A DNA stretch of 46,212 nucleotides from Elusimicrobiota bacterium (GTDB taxonomy: Bacteria > Elusimicrobiota > UBA5214 > JBBAAG01): positions 1 through 46,212 of the forward strand of contig JBBAAG010000014.1 in NCBI GenBank assembly GCA_041658405.1, written 5' to 3'. The notes under the pieces are model-generated. The model ran no database searches and was not told the origin of the DNA. It saw only the letters and a list, made by a program, of their open reading frames with translations. Positions 36,465-44,585 of this stretch are shown in pieces. Positions within the stretch are counted from its first letter, which is position 1. Every line of letters starts with the position of its first letter. Made by a program: the position numbers and the translations under genes.

Positions 36465-38798
36465 ATGAAGCTAGTAATCGTAGAATCACCGACAAAAGAA
36501 AAAACGATCTCAAAATTTCTGCCGAAAGATTATACCGTAAAATCTTCATTTGGCCACGTACGCGACCTCCCGAAAAGCGAGCTTGGGGTGGATATCGCGA
36601 ATGATTTTAAACCTACCTACGAACAAGTGGAACGCGCAAAAAAAATGATTCCCACCCTGAGGGAACTCGCATCAAAAGCCGAAACCGTAGTGCTTGCAAC
36701 AGATTATGACCGTGAAGGCGAATCCATAGCGTGGCATTTAAAAGAAGAACTTAATATCTCGGAAGACCGTATTAAACGCATAACATTTCATGAAATAACA
36801 AAATCCGCGATTATTGACGCACTAAAAACTCCCCGTGCGATTGATTATAACCTTGTCAACGCTCAGCAGGCACGGCGTATACTTGACCGTATTGTAGGCT
36901 ACAAAATATCGCCGGTCCTGTGGCAGCGGATAAAAGGCGCGCGGTCCGCCGGGCGTGTACAATCCGTTGCATTACGCTTACTTGCGAACCGCGAGAAAGA
37001 AATCCGTGAGTTCAAACCGGAAGAATACTGGACCATAAAAGCTGACCTCCTGACAGGAACCCAGCCTGAGAAACAAGACATTACGGGGTTCACCGCTGAC
37101 CTTGTGGAGTATGAATCAAATAAAATAGAAAAATTTGATATAAAAACTGAACAACAGGCAAAGTCTGCGGTTGATAAACTTTCCCCGGGTAAATTTGTGG
37201 TTGACGAAGTAACCGCCAAAGAAAAAACTAAACGCCCGGCACCGCCGTTTATTACCTCCACACTTCAGCAGGAAGCGTCACGCAAGATCGGGTTTCAGTC
37301 ACGGCGCACGATGAAGATCGCACAGGAATTATACGAAGGTATCAGCCTTGAATCAGAACGTGTCGGGTTGATCACCTATCACCGCACGGATTCAGTTACT
37401 ACCGCAACAGTTGCGATTGACGAAGTTAGAGGGTATATCACAAAAAATGTTGGTATCGAATATTTACCTGACCGCCCGGTGCTTTACCAAACAAAATCTA
37501 AGACCGCGCAGGAAGCGCATGAAGCTATCCGCCCGACTTCGGTTAATTATGAACCCGAAAAAATTAAGGCGCGGTTATCGCCGGACCAGTACAAACTATA
37601 TAATCTAATATGGCAACGCTTTGTCGCGTCACAGATGAAGGAAGCGATATTTGACACTACTGCCGTCAATATCGGTGTTTACAACAAAACATCAGGTGTA
37701 AAAGACGGTATGTTCCGTGCAACGGGACAGGTTGTCAAATTTGCAGGGTTTCTTAAAGTTTATAATGTTGAAGCTGATGAGGATAATGAAGAAACCGATA
37801 AATCCGCGGATGAATCCACGGAAGATACGGCTAAAACCGGGAAAAAGGATAAGTTCAACAAAAAACTGCCTGTACTGGTTAAATCACAGGTACTGAAACA
37901 AAAACAGTTATTACCGGAACAACATTTTACGGAACCGCCACCGCGGTATAATGAAGCAAGTATAATTAAGGAACTAGAAAAAAACGGTATTGGCAGGCCA
38001 TCAACCTACGCAACTATTATCTCAACAATAATTGACCGGAAGTACTGCGAATTACTCAAACGCGCGTTCCACGTGACCGGGCTTGGGGAAGAGGTTAATA
38101 AACTAATGGAAGCATCCTTCCCTGATATCGTAGATATAAACTTTACCGCCAATATGGAACAAGACCTTGACAGTATAGCCGAAGGTAAAGACGAATGGAC
38201 AACGGTACTAAAACGTTTCTACAAGCCTTTCAGTAAAGCTTTGGATATTGCATTAGCCAGCAAGCAAGAAAGAATAGTAGTAGCGCCTACGGAAACTAAC
38301 GAAAAATGCCCGAAATGCGGGAGTATGATGGTTATCCGTGACGGTAAGTATGGCAAGTTTATGAGCTGCAAAAACTTTCCCGCATGCAGGTACGCTATTG
38401 CGATGGACGCTAACGGCAATAAACGGGTACCCATACCGACAAACGAAAAATGTGATGTTTGCGGATTGCCAATGGAAATCATGGAGTACCGTTTTGGCAA
38501 GTCTTTACGCTGCACAGGATATCCTAAATGCCAGAACCGTTTTGCGCTAGACAGGGACGGCAACAAAAAAATTAAAACTAAGACCGATATTAAATGCGAA
38601 AAATGCGGGTCAATGATGTGGTTAAGGGAAAACAAAAAAGGTAAATTCCTTACATGTTCAGCATTCCCTAAATGCCGTAACCTAAAAAAATACACAGACC
38701 CCTCTGCTGTTATTGCAACCACAACAACACCTGAAGCGGCTGCCACTACCACTACTACTAAAAAGAAAGGCCGTAAAAGTAAGAAAGCGGCAAAGTAG
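36465..38798 (+). CDS. topA: DNA topoisomerase I
   Basis: A ~777-residue type IA topoisomerase that relaxes negative supercoils. The Toprim domain starts MKLVIVESPTKEKTI and has DYDREGESIAWHL (~80). The active-site tyrosine is in GLITYHRTDS (~303), where the usual Met after Tyr is His. An acidic Glu/Asp-rich insertion precedes the last core segment. Three C4 zinc fingers at the C-terminus start KCPKCGSMM, KCDVCGLPM and KCEKCGSMM, followed by a Thr- and Lys-rich tail. The frame opens with TTG at 36459; I use the ATG at 36465, which has GGAG upstream. Confidence 0.96.
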   Translation: MKLVIVESPTKEKTISKFLPKDYTVKSSFGHVRDLPKSELGVDIANDFKPTYEQVERAKKMIPTLRELASKAETVVLATDYDREGESIAWHLKEELNISEDRIKRITFHEITKSAIIDALKTPRAIDYNLVNAQQARRILDRIVGYKISPVLWQRIKGARSAGRVQSVALRLLANREKEIREFKPEEYWTIKADLLTGTQPEKQDITGFTADLVEYESNKIEKFDIKTEQQAKSAVDKLSPGKFVVDEVTAKEKTKRPAPPFITSTLQQEASRKIGFQSRRTMKIAQELYEGISLESERVGLITYHRTDSVTTATVAIDEVRGYITKNVGIEYLPDRPVLYQTKSKTAQEAHEAIRPTSVNYEPEKIKARLSPDQYKLYNLIWQRFVASQMKEAIFDTTAVNIGVYNKTSGVKDGMFRATGQVVKFAGFLKVYNVEADEDNEETDKSADESTEDTAKTGKKDKFNKKLPVLVKSQVLKQKQLLPEQHFTEPPPRYNEASIIKELEKNGIGRPSTYATIISTIIDRKYCELLKRAFHVTGLGEEVNKLMEASFPDIVDINFTANMEQDLDSIAEGKDEWTTVLKRFYKPFSKALDIALASKQERIVVAPTETNEKCPKCGSMMVIRDGKYGKFMSCKNFPACRYAIAMDANGNKRVPIPTNEKCDVCGLPMEIMEYRFGKSLRCTGYPKCQNRFALDRDGNKKIKTKTDIKCEKCGSMMWLRENKKGKFLTCSAFPKCRNLKKYTDPSAVIATTTTPEAAATTTTTKKKGRKSKKAAK

Positions 38799-38803
38799 GA
38801 CTG

Positions 38804-39700
38804 ATGGGCGAAAATAACCACCTAAAATATTTTTTGTTATATATTCGTGCTGAAAAAAATTTTTCACCCGCTAGTATCACAGCTTACGAAGAAGATATCA
38901 CACAGTTCATTGACTACCTCCGGATAAATAACCGCGGGATGGAAGATATTGACCGCCTGCTTATCCGTACATACCTGGCGGTACTCCAACAAAAACAGTA
39001 TGAACGTTCATCTGTATTACGTAAACTCGCGGCATTACGTTCGTTCTTCCGGTATCTCGTAAAAGAAAATATTGTTAAATCCAACCCGTTTATGTACCTC
39101 CCCACCCCAAAACGTAAGCAGTTACTCCCGAAATTCCTGGAAGTAAGCGAAGTTAACCTGTTGATAGACGCGCCGGATACTTCTACGGATATCGGATCGC
39201 GTGACCGCGCAATAATTGAACTGTTATACTCTACAGGGATACGGGTAAGCGAACTTGTAGGGTTGAATATGACATCCTTAAACCTATGGTCCGGCACGAT
39301 GAAGGTTTGGGGTAAACGTTCAAAAGAACGTATCGTTCCCGTAGGCGATATGGCAGTAACCGCGGTGAAGAAGTATTCCGCAGTCCGCGAAAAAATCCTT
39401 ACCCAACGGGGCATACAAAACGAACCCGCAATGTTTATCAATTTACGGGGACAACGTATCTCCACGCGGTTTATCCGCAAAATTATTGATAAGTACATCA
39501 CCAAAATATGTTTACACAAAAAAATATCGCCGCATGTATTAAGGCACAGTTTTGCTACGCATTTACTTAACGCCGGGTGCGACCTCCGCGCAGTACAGGA
39601 AATGCTTGGGCATGTAAACCTTTCAACCACACAGGTGTATACGCATATTAGCGTCGAACGTATCCGTAAAGTTTATGAAAAAACACATCCCCGAGCGTGA
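38804..39700 (+). CDS. xerC: Tyrosine recombinase XerC/XerD
   Basis: A 298-residue site-specific recombinase that resolves chromosome dimers at dif. The N-terminal SAM-like core-binding domain is followed by the catalytic domain with Arg in TGIRVSEL, Lys in WGKRSKERIVPV, HVLRHSF (His and Arg), LGHVNLSTTQ, and the nucleophile in VYTH. It lies 5 bases after topA, a frequent arrangement. XerC and XerD cannot be told apart here, so the symbol is provisional. No mobile element borders are nearby, so a housekeeping role is likely. Confidence 0.92.
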   Translation: MGENNHLKYFLLYIRAEKNFSPASITAYEEDITQFIDYLRINNRGMEDIDRLLIRTYLAVLQQKQYERSSVLRKLAALRSFFRYLVKENIVKSNPFMYLPTPKRKQLLPKFLEVSEVNLLIDAPDTSTDIGSRDRAIIELLYSTGIRVSELVGLNMTSLNLWSGTMKVWGKRSKERIVPVGDMAVTAVKKYSAVREKILTQRGIQNEPAMFINLRGQRISTRFIRKIIDKYITKICLHKKISPHVLRHSFATHLLNAGCDLRAVQEMLGHVNLSTTQVYTHISVERIRKVYEKTHPRA

Positions 39701-39729
39701 TAGACAAAAACATTTTTTTGATGTATAAT
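39701..39729 (+). promoter_or_regulatory. Promoter for the UBA-like protein gene
   Basis: TAGACA (39701-39706) starts directly after the xerC stop. A 17-base spacer leads to TATAAT (39724-39729). The predicted start is near 39736, giving a leader of about 36 bases without a clear Shine-Dalgarno. Confidence 0.6.
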
Positions 39730-39771
39730 AAAACCCTTAAATAACTAGTGGGTATTGTGTAGTATTTATAT

Positions 39772-40716
39772 ATGAACGAAAAAATTCATTTAATAGTAGA
39801 AGAAACTAAGTGCGACCCGAAAGAAGCGCTTCTTGCGTTGGAGATCGCTAAGTATGACGTTGAGAAAGCGTTACATTTGGTCGGTAATATATCAAACCAT
39901 ATTATTGTTATCAAGAGTAAGTTTATAATTAAACCTCAATCGTTATACGGTTTACTCATAATAATATTTGACCTCCGTGAGAAAGTACCTGTACGTATCC
40001 GCTCGGTGATCTCCTATAACCCGCTGGTTTATGAAACACAACTTAACGCGCACTGGTACGAGTTTGAGAAACAACTATACTCCTACCGTTTACAGGAAGG
40101 CAGTATGCAGGCAGTAACCCAGGAGTTTGAGAAGTACACCCACGCATCACTGACTGACCCGGGGAATAATGAAATTTATACATACCTTCGGCAGGAATAC
40201 CGCGGGACTAAATGGATGGAAAGCATACTCACGGGTATACTTCAACCACAGCTAAAATGTGAGCAGGTAGACAGCCAGTTTTCCCGGGAAGCTTTAAACC
40301 TTAACCAGTACAAGTACTGGCAAAAAAGTGTGAATGAACATCCCCGTGATTCAACTGTGCATAATGGCCAGGGACTGAATATTCAACTTGAACTCATCAG
40401 TGATGACCAAACCGGTACACGCGCAGACAAACTCGTCCCCGGGGACCAGGTTATGTGTATCTTCACTGACGGCCGTGATATCGCGCAGTATGTTGCGCAC
40501 TTACTCGGAGGCCGCAGCCAGGGCGTACTCCAACCGGTCACCATAAAGATTGAAACTGTTGAACTAAGCGAGAATAAGGTTAGGGTCGTTACACGGCTCG
40601 CACCGGGGATCACAGGCTGGGCAGAAGAAAACCTGCATAAAAACGTTATTGTTATAAAACATTCCAGGAAGTTGTCTTTCCTCCAAAAAATACTGAAGTA
40701 TCTGCGGTTAGCTTAA
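39772..40716 (+). CDS. Protein of unknown function with N-terminal UBA/TS-N-like domain
   Basis: A 314-residue soluble protein. Residues ~3-40 (VEETKCDPKEALLALEIAKYDVEKAL) match the small UBA-like fold found in EF-Ts and NAC. I do not recognise the rest. Visible features are a beta-rich segment near 45-85 (VPVRIRSVISYNPLVYET), an acidic middle part, and a C-terminal region with VPGDQVMCIFTDGRDIAQYVAHLLGG (quoted in part: DGRDIAQYVAHLLGG) and a basic tail. It lacks a signal peptide and membrane segment. It has its own promoter, and its stop lies 2 bases from the end of the convergent tRNA gene. Confidence 0.65.
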   Translation: MNEKIHLIVEETKCDPKEALLALEIAKYDVEKALHLVGNISNHIIVIKSKFIIKPQSLYGLLIIIFDLREKVPVRIRSVISYNPLVYETQLNAHWYEFEKQLYSYRLQEGSMQAVTQEFEKYTHASLTDPGNNEIYTYLRQEYRGTKWMESILTGILQPQLKCEQVDSQFSREALNLNQYKYWQKSVNEHPRDSTVHNGQGLNIQLELISDDQTGTRADKLVPGDQVMCIFTDGRDIAQYVAHLLGGRSQGVLQPVTIKIETVELSENKVRVVTRLAPGITGWAEENLHKNVIVIKHSRKLSFLQKILKYLRLA

Positions 40717-40718
40717 AT

Positions 40719-40804
40719 TGCCACTGATCGGAGTCGAACCGATACGACCGATGAAGATCGCGGGATTTTAAGTCCCGTGCGTCTGCCAATTCCGCCACAG
40801 TGGC
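40719..40804 (-). tRNA. tRNA-Leu (anticodon UAA)
   Basis: On the minus strand the acceptor arms GCCACTG and CAGTGGC pair perfectly. The anticodon stem CGGGA/TCCCG encloses CTTAAAA with anticodon TAA. A long class II variable arm follows, then the T arm ATCGG-TTCGACT-CCGAT and discriminator A. The CCA end is not encoded. It lies 22 bases after ftsB and may be cotranscribed with eno-ftsB. Confidence 0.96.
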
Positions 40805-40826
40805 AATAAGATTTGTTTCCCTTTTA

Positions 40827-41117
40827 TTAATTCGTTTCAACTGATACGCGGTAAACTTTTTCACCGGGTTTCACTAACCCAAGCTCCCGCGCATGGCACT
40901 CAATCACAAAACCGTTATTCTGTAAATCACACATTTTCTGCCGTAATGCAATATTTTCTTGTTCAAGCTTACTATACTCCACCCGCAGGACCGGCAACCT
41001 CTGGCGATGCGCTATAATTGTACGTACAGCCGGTGCGGAAAATATTGCTATGAACACAGCAATCGCGAATATAATATAAACCCCTGCTGAAAACTGTGTC
41101 CTGCCTTTTATTGCCAT
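40827..41117 (-). CDS. ftsB: FtsB/DivIC-type cell division protein
   Basis: A 96-residue bitopic protein. A short cytoplasmic N-terminus, one membrane helix (~12-31: GVYIIFAIAVFIAIFSAPAV) and a coiled coil (LEQENIALRQKM) are followed by the typical RELGLVKPGEKVYRV end. FtsB works with FtsL and FtsQ at the division septum. It follows enolase by 9 bases, the classic eno-ftsB order. Confidence 0.9.
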   Translation of the reverse strand: MAIKGRTQFSAGVYIIFAIAVFIAIFSAPAVRTIIAHRQRLPVLRVEYSKLEQENIALRQKMCDLQNNGFVIECHARELGLVKPGEKVYRVSVETN

Positions 41118-41126
41118 TATCTACTC

Positions 41127-42416
41127 TTACGCCTTCTTAAACGCCGTAATCCCGCCATACCGCGCATCACGGCCGAGTTCTTCTTCAATCCTTAACAACT
41201 GGTTATACTTCGCCAGGCGTTCACTCCGTGACAACGACCCGGTCTTAATCTGGCCGGTGTTCATCGCTACGGATAGATCCGCGATAAAACTGTCTTCGGT
41301 CTCACCTGAACGATGGCTAATCACTGATGTGAACCCATTCGCATGCGCAAGCTTGATTGAGGCAACAGTCTCGCTCAACGAACCGATTTGGTTTACCTTA
41401 ATCAATATAGAATTTGCCGACTTTTCGTTAATCCCGCGCTGTAACCGTTTAACGTTGGTTACAAACAAGTCATCACCGACTAACTGCAGTTTATCCCCGA
41501 GTTTGGCGGTAAGTTTTTTCCATCCATCCCAATCATCTTCCGCTAACCCGTCTTCTATAGATACCACCGGATACTTAGACCTAAGTTTTGAGTACATCTC
41601 AATCATCTGGTCAATATCCAGCTTCTTACCTTCAATTGTATAAGAACCATCATTGTACAGCCCGCTGGAAGCTACATCCAACGCAATCATAACATGTTTA
41701 CCGGGTTCATACCCCGCTGCTTTAATAGCTTCAATGATAGTATCCAAAGCTTCATCCGTTGAGTGCAGGTTCGGCGCAAACCCGCCTTCATCTCCTACAT
41801 TCACTGACTGCTTCTTTGCCTTCAATATCTTTTTTAGGTTATGAAACACTTCCGCGCCCATACGTAACGCATCCGCAAACGTGCCTGCTCCGGCAGGTAC
41901 AATCATAAATTCCTGGATATCAAGCTTATTATCCGCATGCGCACCGCCGTTAACAATATTCATTAATGGCACCGGCAAAATCCCGCCTTCACCCTCAATT
42001 TTATACAATGACTTAAGGTACTTATACAACGGAATCTTAATCGAATTTGCTGATGCACGTGCCGCTGCGAGTGATACTCCGAGTATAGCATTCGCCCCGA
42101 GGACGCCCTTATTCTCAGTACCATCCATCTCAATCATCCTGCGGTCAATACTTTCCTGTTCCCGTGCATCCTGCCCTTTAAGTGCCGGCGCAATGACTTT
42201 ATTAACGTTATTAACAGCCTTACTCACGCCTTTCCCAAGGTACCGAGCTTTATCGCCATCCCGTAGTTCAAGCGCTTCATGCTCACCCGTTGACGCACCG
42301 GAAGGTACCGCCGCACGGCCGATACACCCGTCTTCCAGGATTATATCAACTTCAACCGTAGGATTCCCGCGGGAATCCAGAATTTCACGTGCAATAATTT
42401 CATTAATTTTAGACAT
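41127..42416 (-). CDS. eno: Enolase
   Basis: A 429-residue glycolytic enzyme that interconverts 2-phosphoglycerate and phosphoenolpyruvate. Standard blocks are seen: REILDSRGNPTVEVD, GDEGGFAPN, SIEDGLAEDDW, GDDLFVTN, and SHRSGETEDSFIADL with the catalytic Lys/His neighbourhood. The frame opens with TTG at 42443, but the ATG at 42416 gives the family N-terminus MSKINEI and has GGGAGG upstream at about 12 bases. Confidence 0.97.
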   Translation of the reverse strand: MSKINEIIAREILDSRGNPTVEVDIILEDGCIGRAAVPSGASTGEHEALELRDGDKARYLGKGVSKAVNNVNKVIAPALKGQDAREQESIDRRMIEMDGTENKGVLGANAILGVSLAAARASANSIKIPLYKYLKSLYKIEGEGGILPVPLMNIVNGGAHADNKLDIQEFMIVPAGAGTFADALRMGAEVFHNLKKILKAKKQSVNVGDEGGFAPNLHSTDEALDTIIEAIKAAGYEPGKHVMIALDVASSGLYNDGSYTIEGKKLDIDQMIEMYSKLRSKYPVVSIEDGLAEDDWDGWKKLTAKLGDKLQLVGDDLFVTNVKRLQRGINEKSANSILIKVNQIGSLSETVASIKLAHANGFTSVISHRSGETEDSFIADLSVAMNTGQIKTGSLSRSERLAKYNQLLRIEEELGRDARYGGITAFKKA

Positions 42417-42466
42417 CTTGTGTAAAAATCCTCCCTTAATCAATAACCCACCAAATATGTTGTATT

Positions 42467-42495
42467 TTTATACCAAATCCCCGAGGTAAAGTCAA
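42467..42495 (-). promoter_or_regulatory. Promoter for eno-ftsB overlapping the hypA stop
   Basis: On the minus strand TTGACT (42495-42490) contains the hypA TGA stop. A 17-base spacer leads to TATAAA (42472-42467), about 50 bases before the eno ATG. Confidence 0.7.
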
Positions 42496-42848
42496 ACACC
42501 TTCTATACTTGTTACCACCACATCTTTCCCGGACATTATCTCAATATCATACGACTTACATGCAGTACAGCTAACCACCGGCATCACAGCCTTACCGGTA
42601 TCCCCCCATACTTTCCCACAGGATTTACATCTAAGCTTCACGGGGTCAACAAATATTTCAATCACCGCAGTTGCCGCTATAGTCCCTGTCAGGACATGAT
42701 CCTTCAAGCTATGCTCCAAAAAATGCGGGTCAATCCCCGAAAACTGCCCGACTGCGAGTTTTATCTTCGTAACCTTTGACAACTTATTTTTTTCCGTTGC
42801 AACTTTGATACTCTCCCACAACCCTTTTGCCATACCTAGTTCGTGCAT
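42492..42848 (-). CDS. hypA: Hydrogenase maturation nickel metallochaperone HypA
   Basis: A 118-residue protein that delivers nickel to [NiFe]-hydrogenase (or urease). It starts MHELGMAKGLWES with the nickel ligand His2. The zinc domain has CKSCGKVW and SCTACKS as paired Cx2C motifs. The ribosome binding site is AAGGAG. No hydrogenase or other hyp genes are in the window, so the partner enzyme lies elsewhere. Confidence 0.93.
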   Translation of the reverse strand: MHELGMAKGLWESIKVATEKNKLSKVTKIKLAVGQFSGIDPHFLEHSLKDHVLTGTIAATAVIEIFVDPVKLRCKSCGKVWGDTGKAVMPVVSCTACKSYDIEIMSGKDVVVTSIEGV

Positions 42849-42874
42849 ACCGCTGTGTTACTCCTTAAACCATA

Positions 42875-42925
42875 AAAACATAGTGCGAGGCAGTTAAACT
42901 TAAAAGTATTTCCCACCCCGCACTA
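42875..42925 (-). terminator. Hairpin between the FecR-domain gene and hypA, possible terminator
   Basis: The arms TAGTGCGGGG (42925-42916) and CCTCGCACTA (42890-42881) form a 10-pair stem with one G-U and a 25-base loop, followed on the minus strand by TGTTTTTAT. It lies after the FecR-domain gene. A TATAAT at 42930-42925 overlaps its 5' edge, so it could instead be a 5' leader hairpin for hypA. Confidence 0.5.
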
Positions 42926-42951
42926 TTATAGCCTATTAATTAATGAAACCC

Positions 42952-43776
42952 TTACTCTTCAGTCCCTTGTTCCATTTTCTTCTGCATATCTTCAAACTTT
43001 TTCTTACGGTCTTCTATTTTCTGCGATTTTTCTTTTACTTTATTCTCGATATACGCCTGTTTTGCAGCAATAATTTCTTCTAACCGTTCACGGTTTGCCT
43101 GTACGCGTTTCTCAAACTCAGCGACTTTATCCGCATAATAATTCTTTGATTCTTCACTAAGCCCCGTAGGCTCTGCCGGCTTCTTCTGCCCGGCTTCAAT
43201 TGAAGTTTCCTGTTCAGTCCCAACCGCGATCTCCGCGTCATCATCTTCATCCTCAGACTCCGACGCCTTAACCGCTACGGTCCCGCCGTATACCGCCACT
43301 GTGGTCTTATTGGAGGTAGAAACTTCCGTTGCGAATTCCGTCCCGCGGACACCTATAACTGCGGTTGGCGTTTTTACGCGGTACTTAGACTCGCGTTTAA
43401 TAAGTTTCTCAATATTATTCAATAACTTCCCGCTTTTTAGGTTGATATCCACACTTTTCTTACCCGTAGTTTTGTTGATTGAAGATTCTTCAATAACAAT
43501 CGCGGTGCGTTGTTCCAACCGTAAAACCGTACCGTCATCCATAATAATTTCAACTTCGCTCTCCGGGGTGGTGACAATAGTATCCCCAGCTTTTACCGGC
43601 ATATTAACTTCTACCGGCTCCCATGTTTTAACCTTTGAGTGTCTAACACTAACCTTCCCCGTAACCTTAGTCACCGCGCCTTCCAACATTTTATCCGCAG
43701 CGTATGACAACGTAAGCATCCCGCTGAGCGCAAGAATGAACGCTACTGACGTAAATACTGCCACTATTTTTTTCAT
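42952..43776 (-). CDS. Exported FecR-domain protein with C-terminal coiled coil
   Basis: A 274-residue protein with a signal peptide ending LSYA (~26). The FecR domain (~33-175) shows KVTGKVSVRHSKVKTWEPV, AGDTIVTTPESEVEI, VKTPTAVIGVRGTEF and VYGGTVAVK. An acidic stretch follows (SESEDEDDDAE), then a long charged coiled coil. Stand-alone FecR proteins in candidate phyla are not tied to siderophore sensing and their role is open. AGGAGA is the ribosome binding site. It follows the LPP20 lipoprotein gene by 30 bases and is probably cotranscribed with it. Confidence 0.85.
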   Translation of the reverse strand: MKKIVAVFTSVAFILALSGMLTLSYAADKMLEGAVTKVTGKVSVRHSKVKTWEPVEVNMPVKAGDTIVTTPESEVEIIMDDGTVLRLEQRTAIVIEESSINKTTGKKSVDINLKSGKLLNNIEKLIKRESKYRVKTPTAVIGVRGTEFATEVSTSNKTTVAVYGGTVAVKASESEDEDDDAEIAVGTEQETSIEAGQKKPAEPTGLSEESKNYYADKVAEFEKRVQANRERLEEIIAAKQAYIENKVKEKSQKIEDRKKKFEDMQKKMEQGTEE

Positions 43777-43806
43777 ATTATCATGTATCTCCTACTTCCG
43801 CTTTAC

Positions 43807-44388
43807 TTACTTAGCCTGTGTATCCTTATACTTCTGTAAGTCAGCTTCAAGACTGCTTTCAATTTCTTTATACTCAGCCTTTTTCTCCGGTGGCATTGCT
43901 TTGATAGCCTTCAACCGTCCTTCATTCATTACCTGCGAAAACTTAGCTGCGGGAAGGTAAATGTATACCCAATACTCCTTATTTCCGCGGTCAAAATATT
44001 CTTCAGAGAATACGCGCTGTTTCATTTCATTCTTATAACTTACCATATTAAGGTTATCAAGTTCTTCCAAACCCTTACCCGCCGGTGCTTTACCCTTATC
44101 ATCCCCGCCGATCTCACGTGAGAACGATGTACGCGTTTCTATAACGCCTTCGGCCTGTGCTTCCGCTGCCATAAACAGTTTCTGCATTGCATCAGCGAAT
44201 GCCATATCGCGTGCAGCTTTTTTCTCGGAATCACTATTCACCACAGCAAAACCTTTACCTTCGATTATATCCGGCTTATTCTGCAGTTTTGTCATCCACT
44301 CCGGTACCGGGCGTGAGGGCCCGCAGGATGATAATAATACAGTCCCCGCAACCATTGACAATACTAAAACCCACAACTTTTTTAACAT
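43807..44388 (-). CDS. LPP20-family lipoprotein
   Basis: A 193-residue lipoprotein. The signal peptide ends in a lipobox LLSSC with the acylated Cys at ~22. The mature part begins with the LPP20 pattern PEWMTKLQNKPDIIEGKGFAVV (quoted in part: IIEGKGFAVV) and helices such as KKAARDMAFADAMQKLFM, then a strand region EYWVYIYLPAAKFS and a charged helical tail. Strong AAGGAGGAG ribosome binding site. A 12-base element, GTATAGTTAAGT, is found 40 bases upstream and again before the next lipoprotein gene. Confidence 0.82.
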   Translation of the reverse strand: MLKKLWVLVLSMVAGTVLLSSCGPSRPVPEWMTKLQNKPDIIEGKGFAVVNSDSEKKAARDMAFADAMQKLFMAAEAQAEGVIETRTSFSREIGGDDKGKAPAGKGLEELDNLNMVSYKNEMKQRVFSEEYFDRGNKEYWVYIYLPAAKFSQVMNEGRLKAIKAMPPEKKAEYKEIESSLEADLQKYKDTQAK

Positions 44389-44427
44389 TTCTCAAACTCC
44401 TCCTTAAATAAAAAGTTCTGTAAATAA

Positions 44428-44439
44428 ACTTAACTATAC
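44428..44439 (-). promoter_or_regulatory. Shared 12-base upstream element (copy 1), possible -10 region
   Basis: GTATAGTTAAGT on the minus strand, with a TATAGT -10-like core, lies 40 bases before the LPP20 gene at 44388. The identical 12 bases occur at 45309-45320. No convincing -35 is present. Confidence 0.35.
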
Positions 44440-44526
44440 CTACTCAAATGTTTCCACGATAAAAAAGAAAATATTTCAGTACGTACAATTATATCCTAAG
44501 CCACAGTATTTATTATATTTTACCAA

Positions 44527-44557
44527 AATCCTCCCCCCGCATAACGAGGGGAGGATT
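44527..44557 (-). terminator. Rho-independent-type terminator after the second LPP20-like gene
   Basis: A perfect 10-base stem, AATCCTCCCC (44548-44557 on the minus strand) with GGGGAGGATT (44527-44536), encloses an 11-base loop and is followed by TTGG and an AT-rich run. It lies 29 bases after the stop at 44586. The short T run makes it imperfect. Confidence 0.6.
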
Positions 44558-44585
44558 AATTGGTTTATTACAATTTTACTATACC

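Noticed and set aside
38804..39700. Tyrosine recombinase as an integrase of a mobile element
   Set aside because: Length and motifs fit XerC/XerD, it is packed behind topA, and no att-like direct repeats or phage genes are nearby.
40652..40864. 70-codon minus-strand frame across the tRNA gene
   Set aside because: It is translated tRNA-Leu sequence; the cloverleaf is complete and this artefact is common in leucine tRNA genes.
42952..43776. FecR-domain protein as part of an iron-siderophore FecI-FecR-FecA system
   Set aside because: No adjacent sigma factor or TonB-dependent receptor; the ECF sigma at 3100 is 40 kb away with its own zinc-finger partner.
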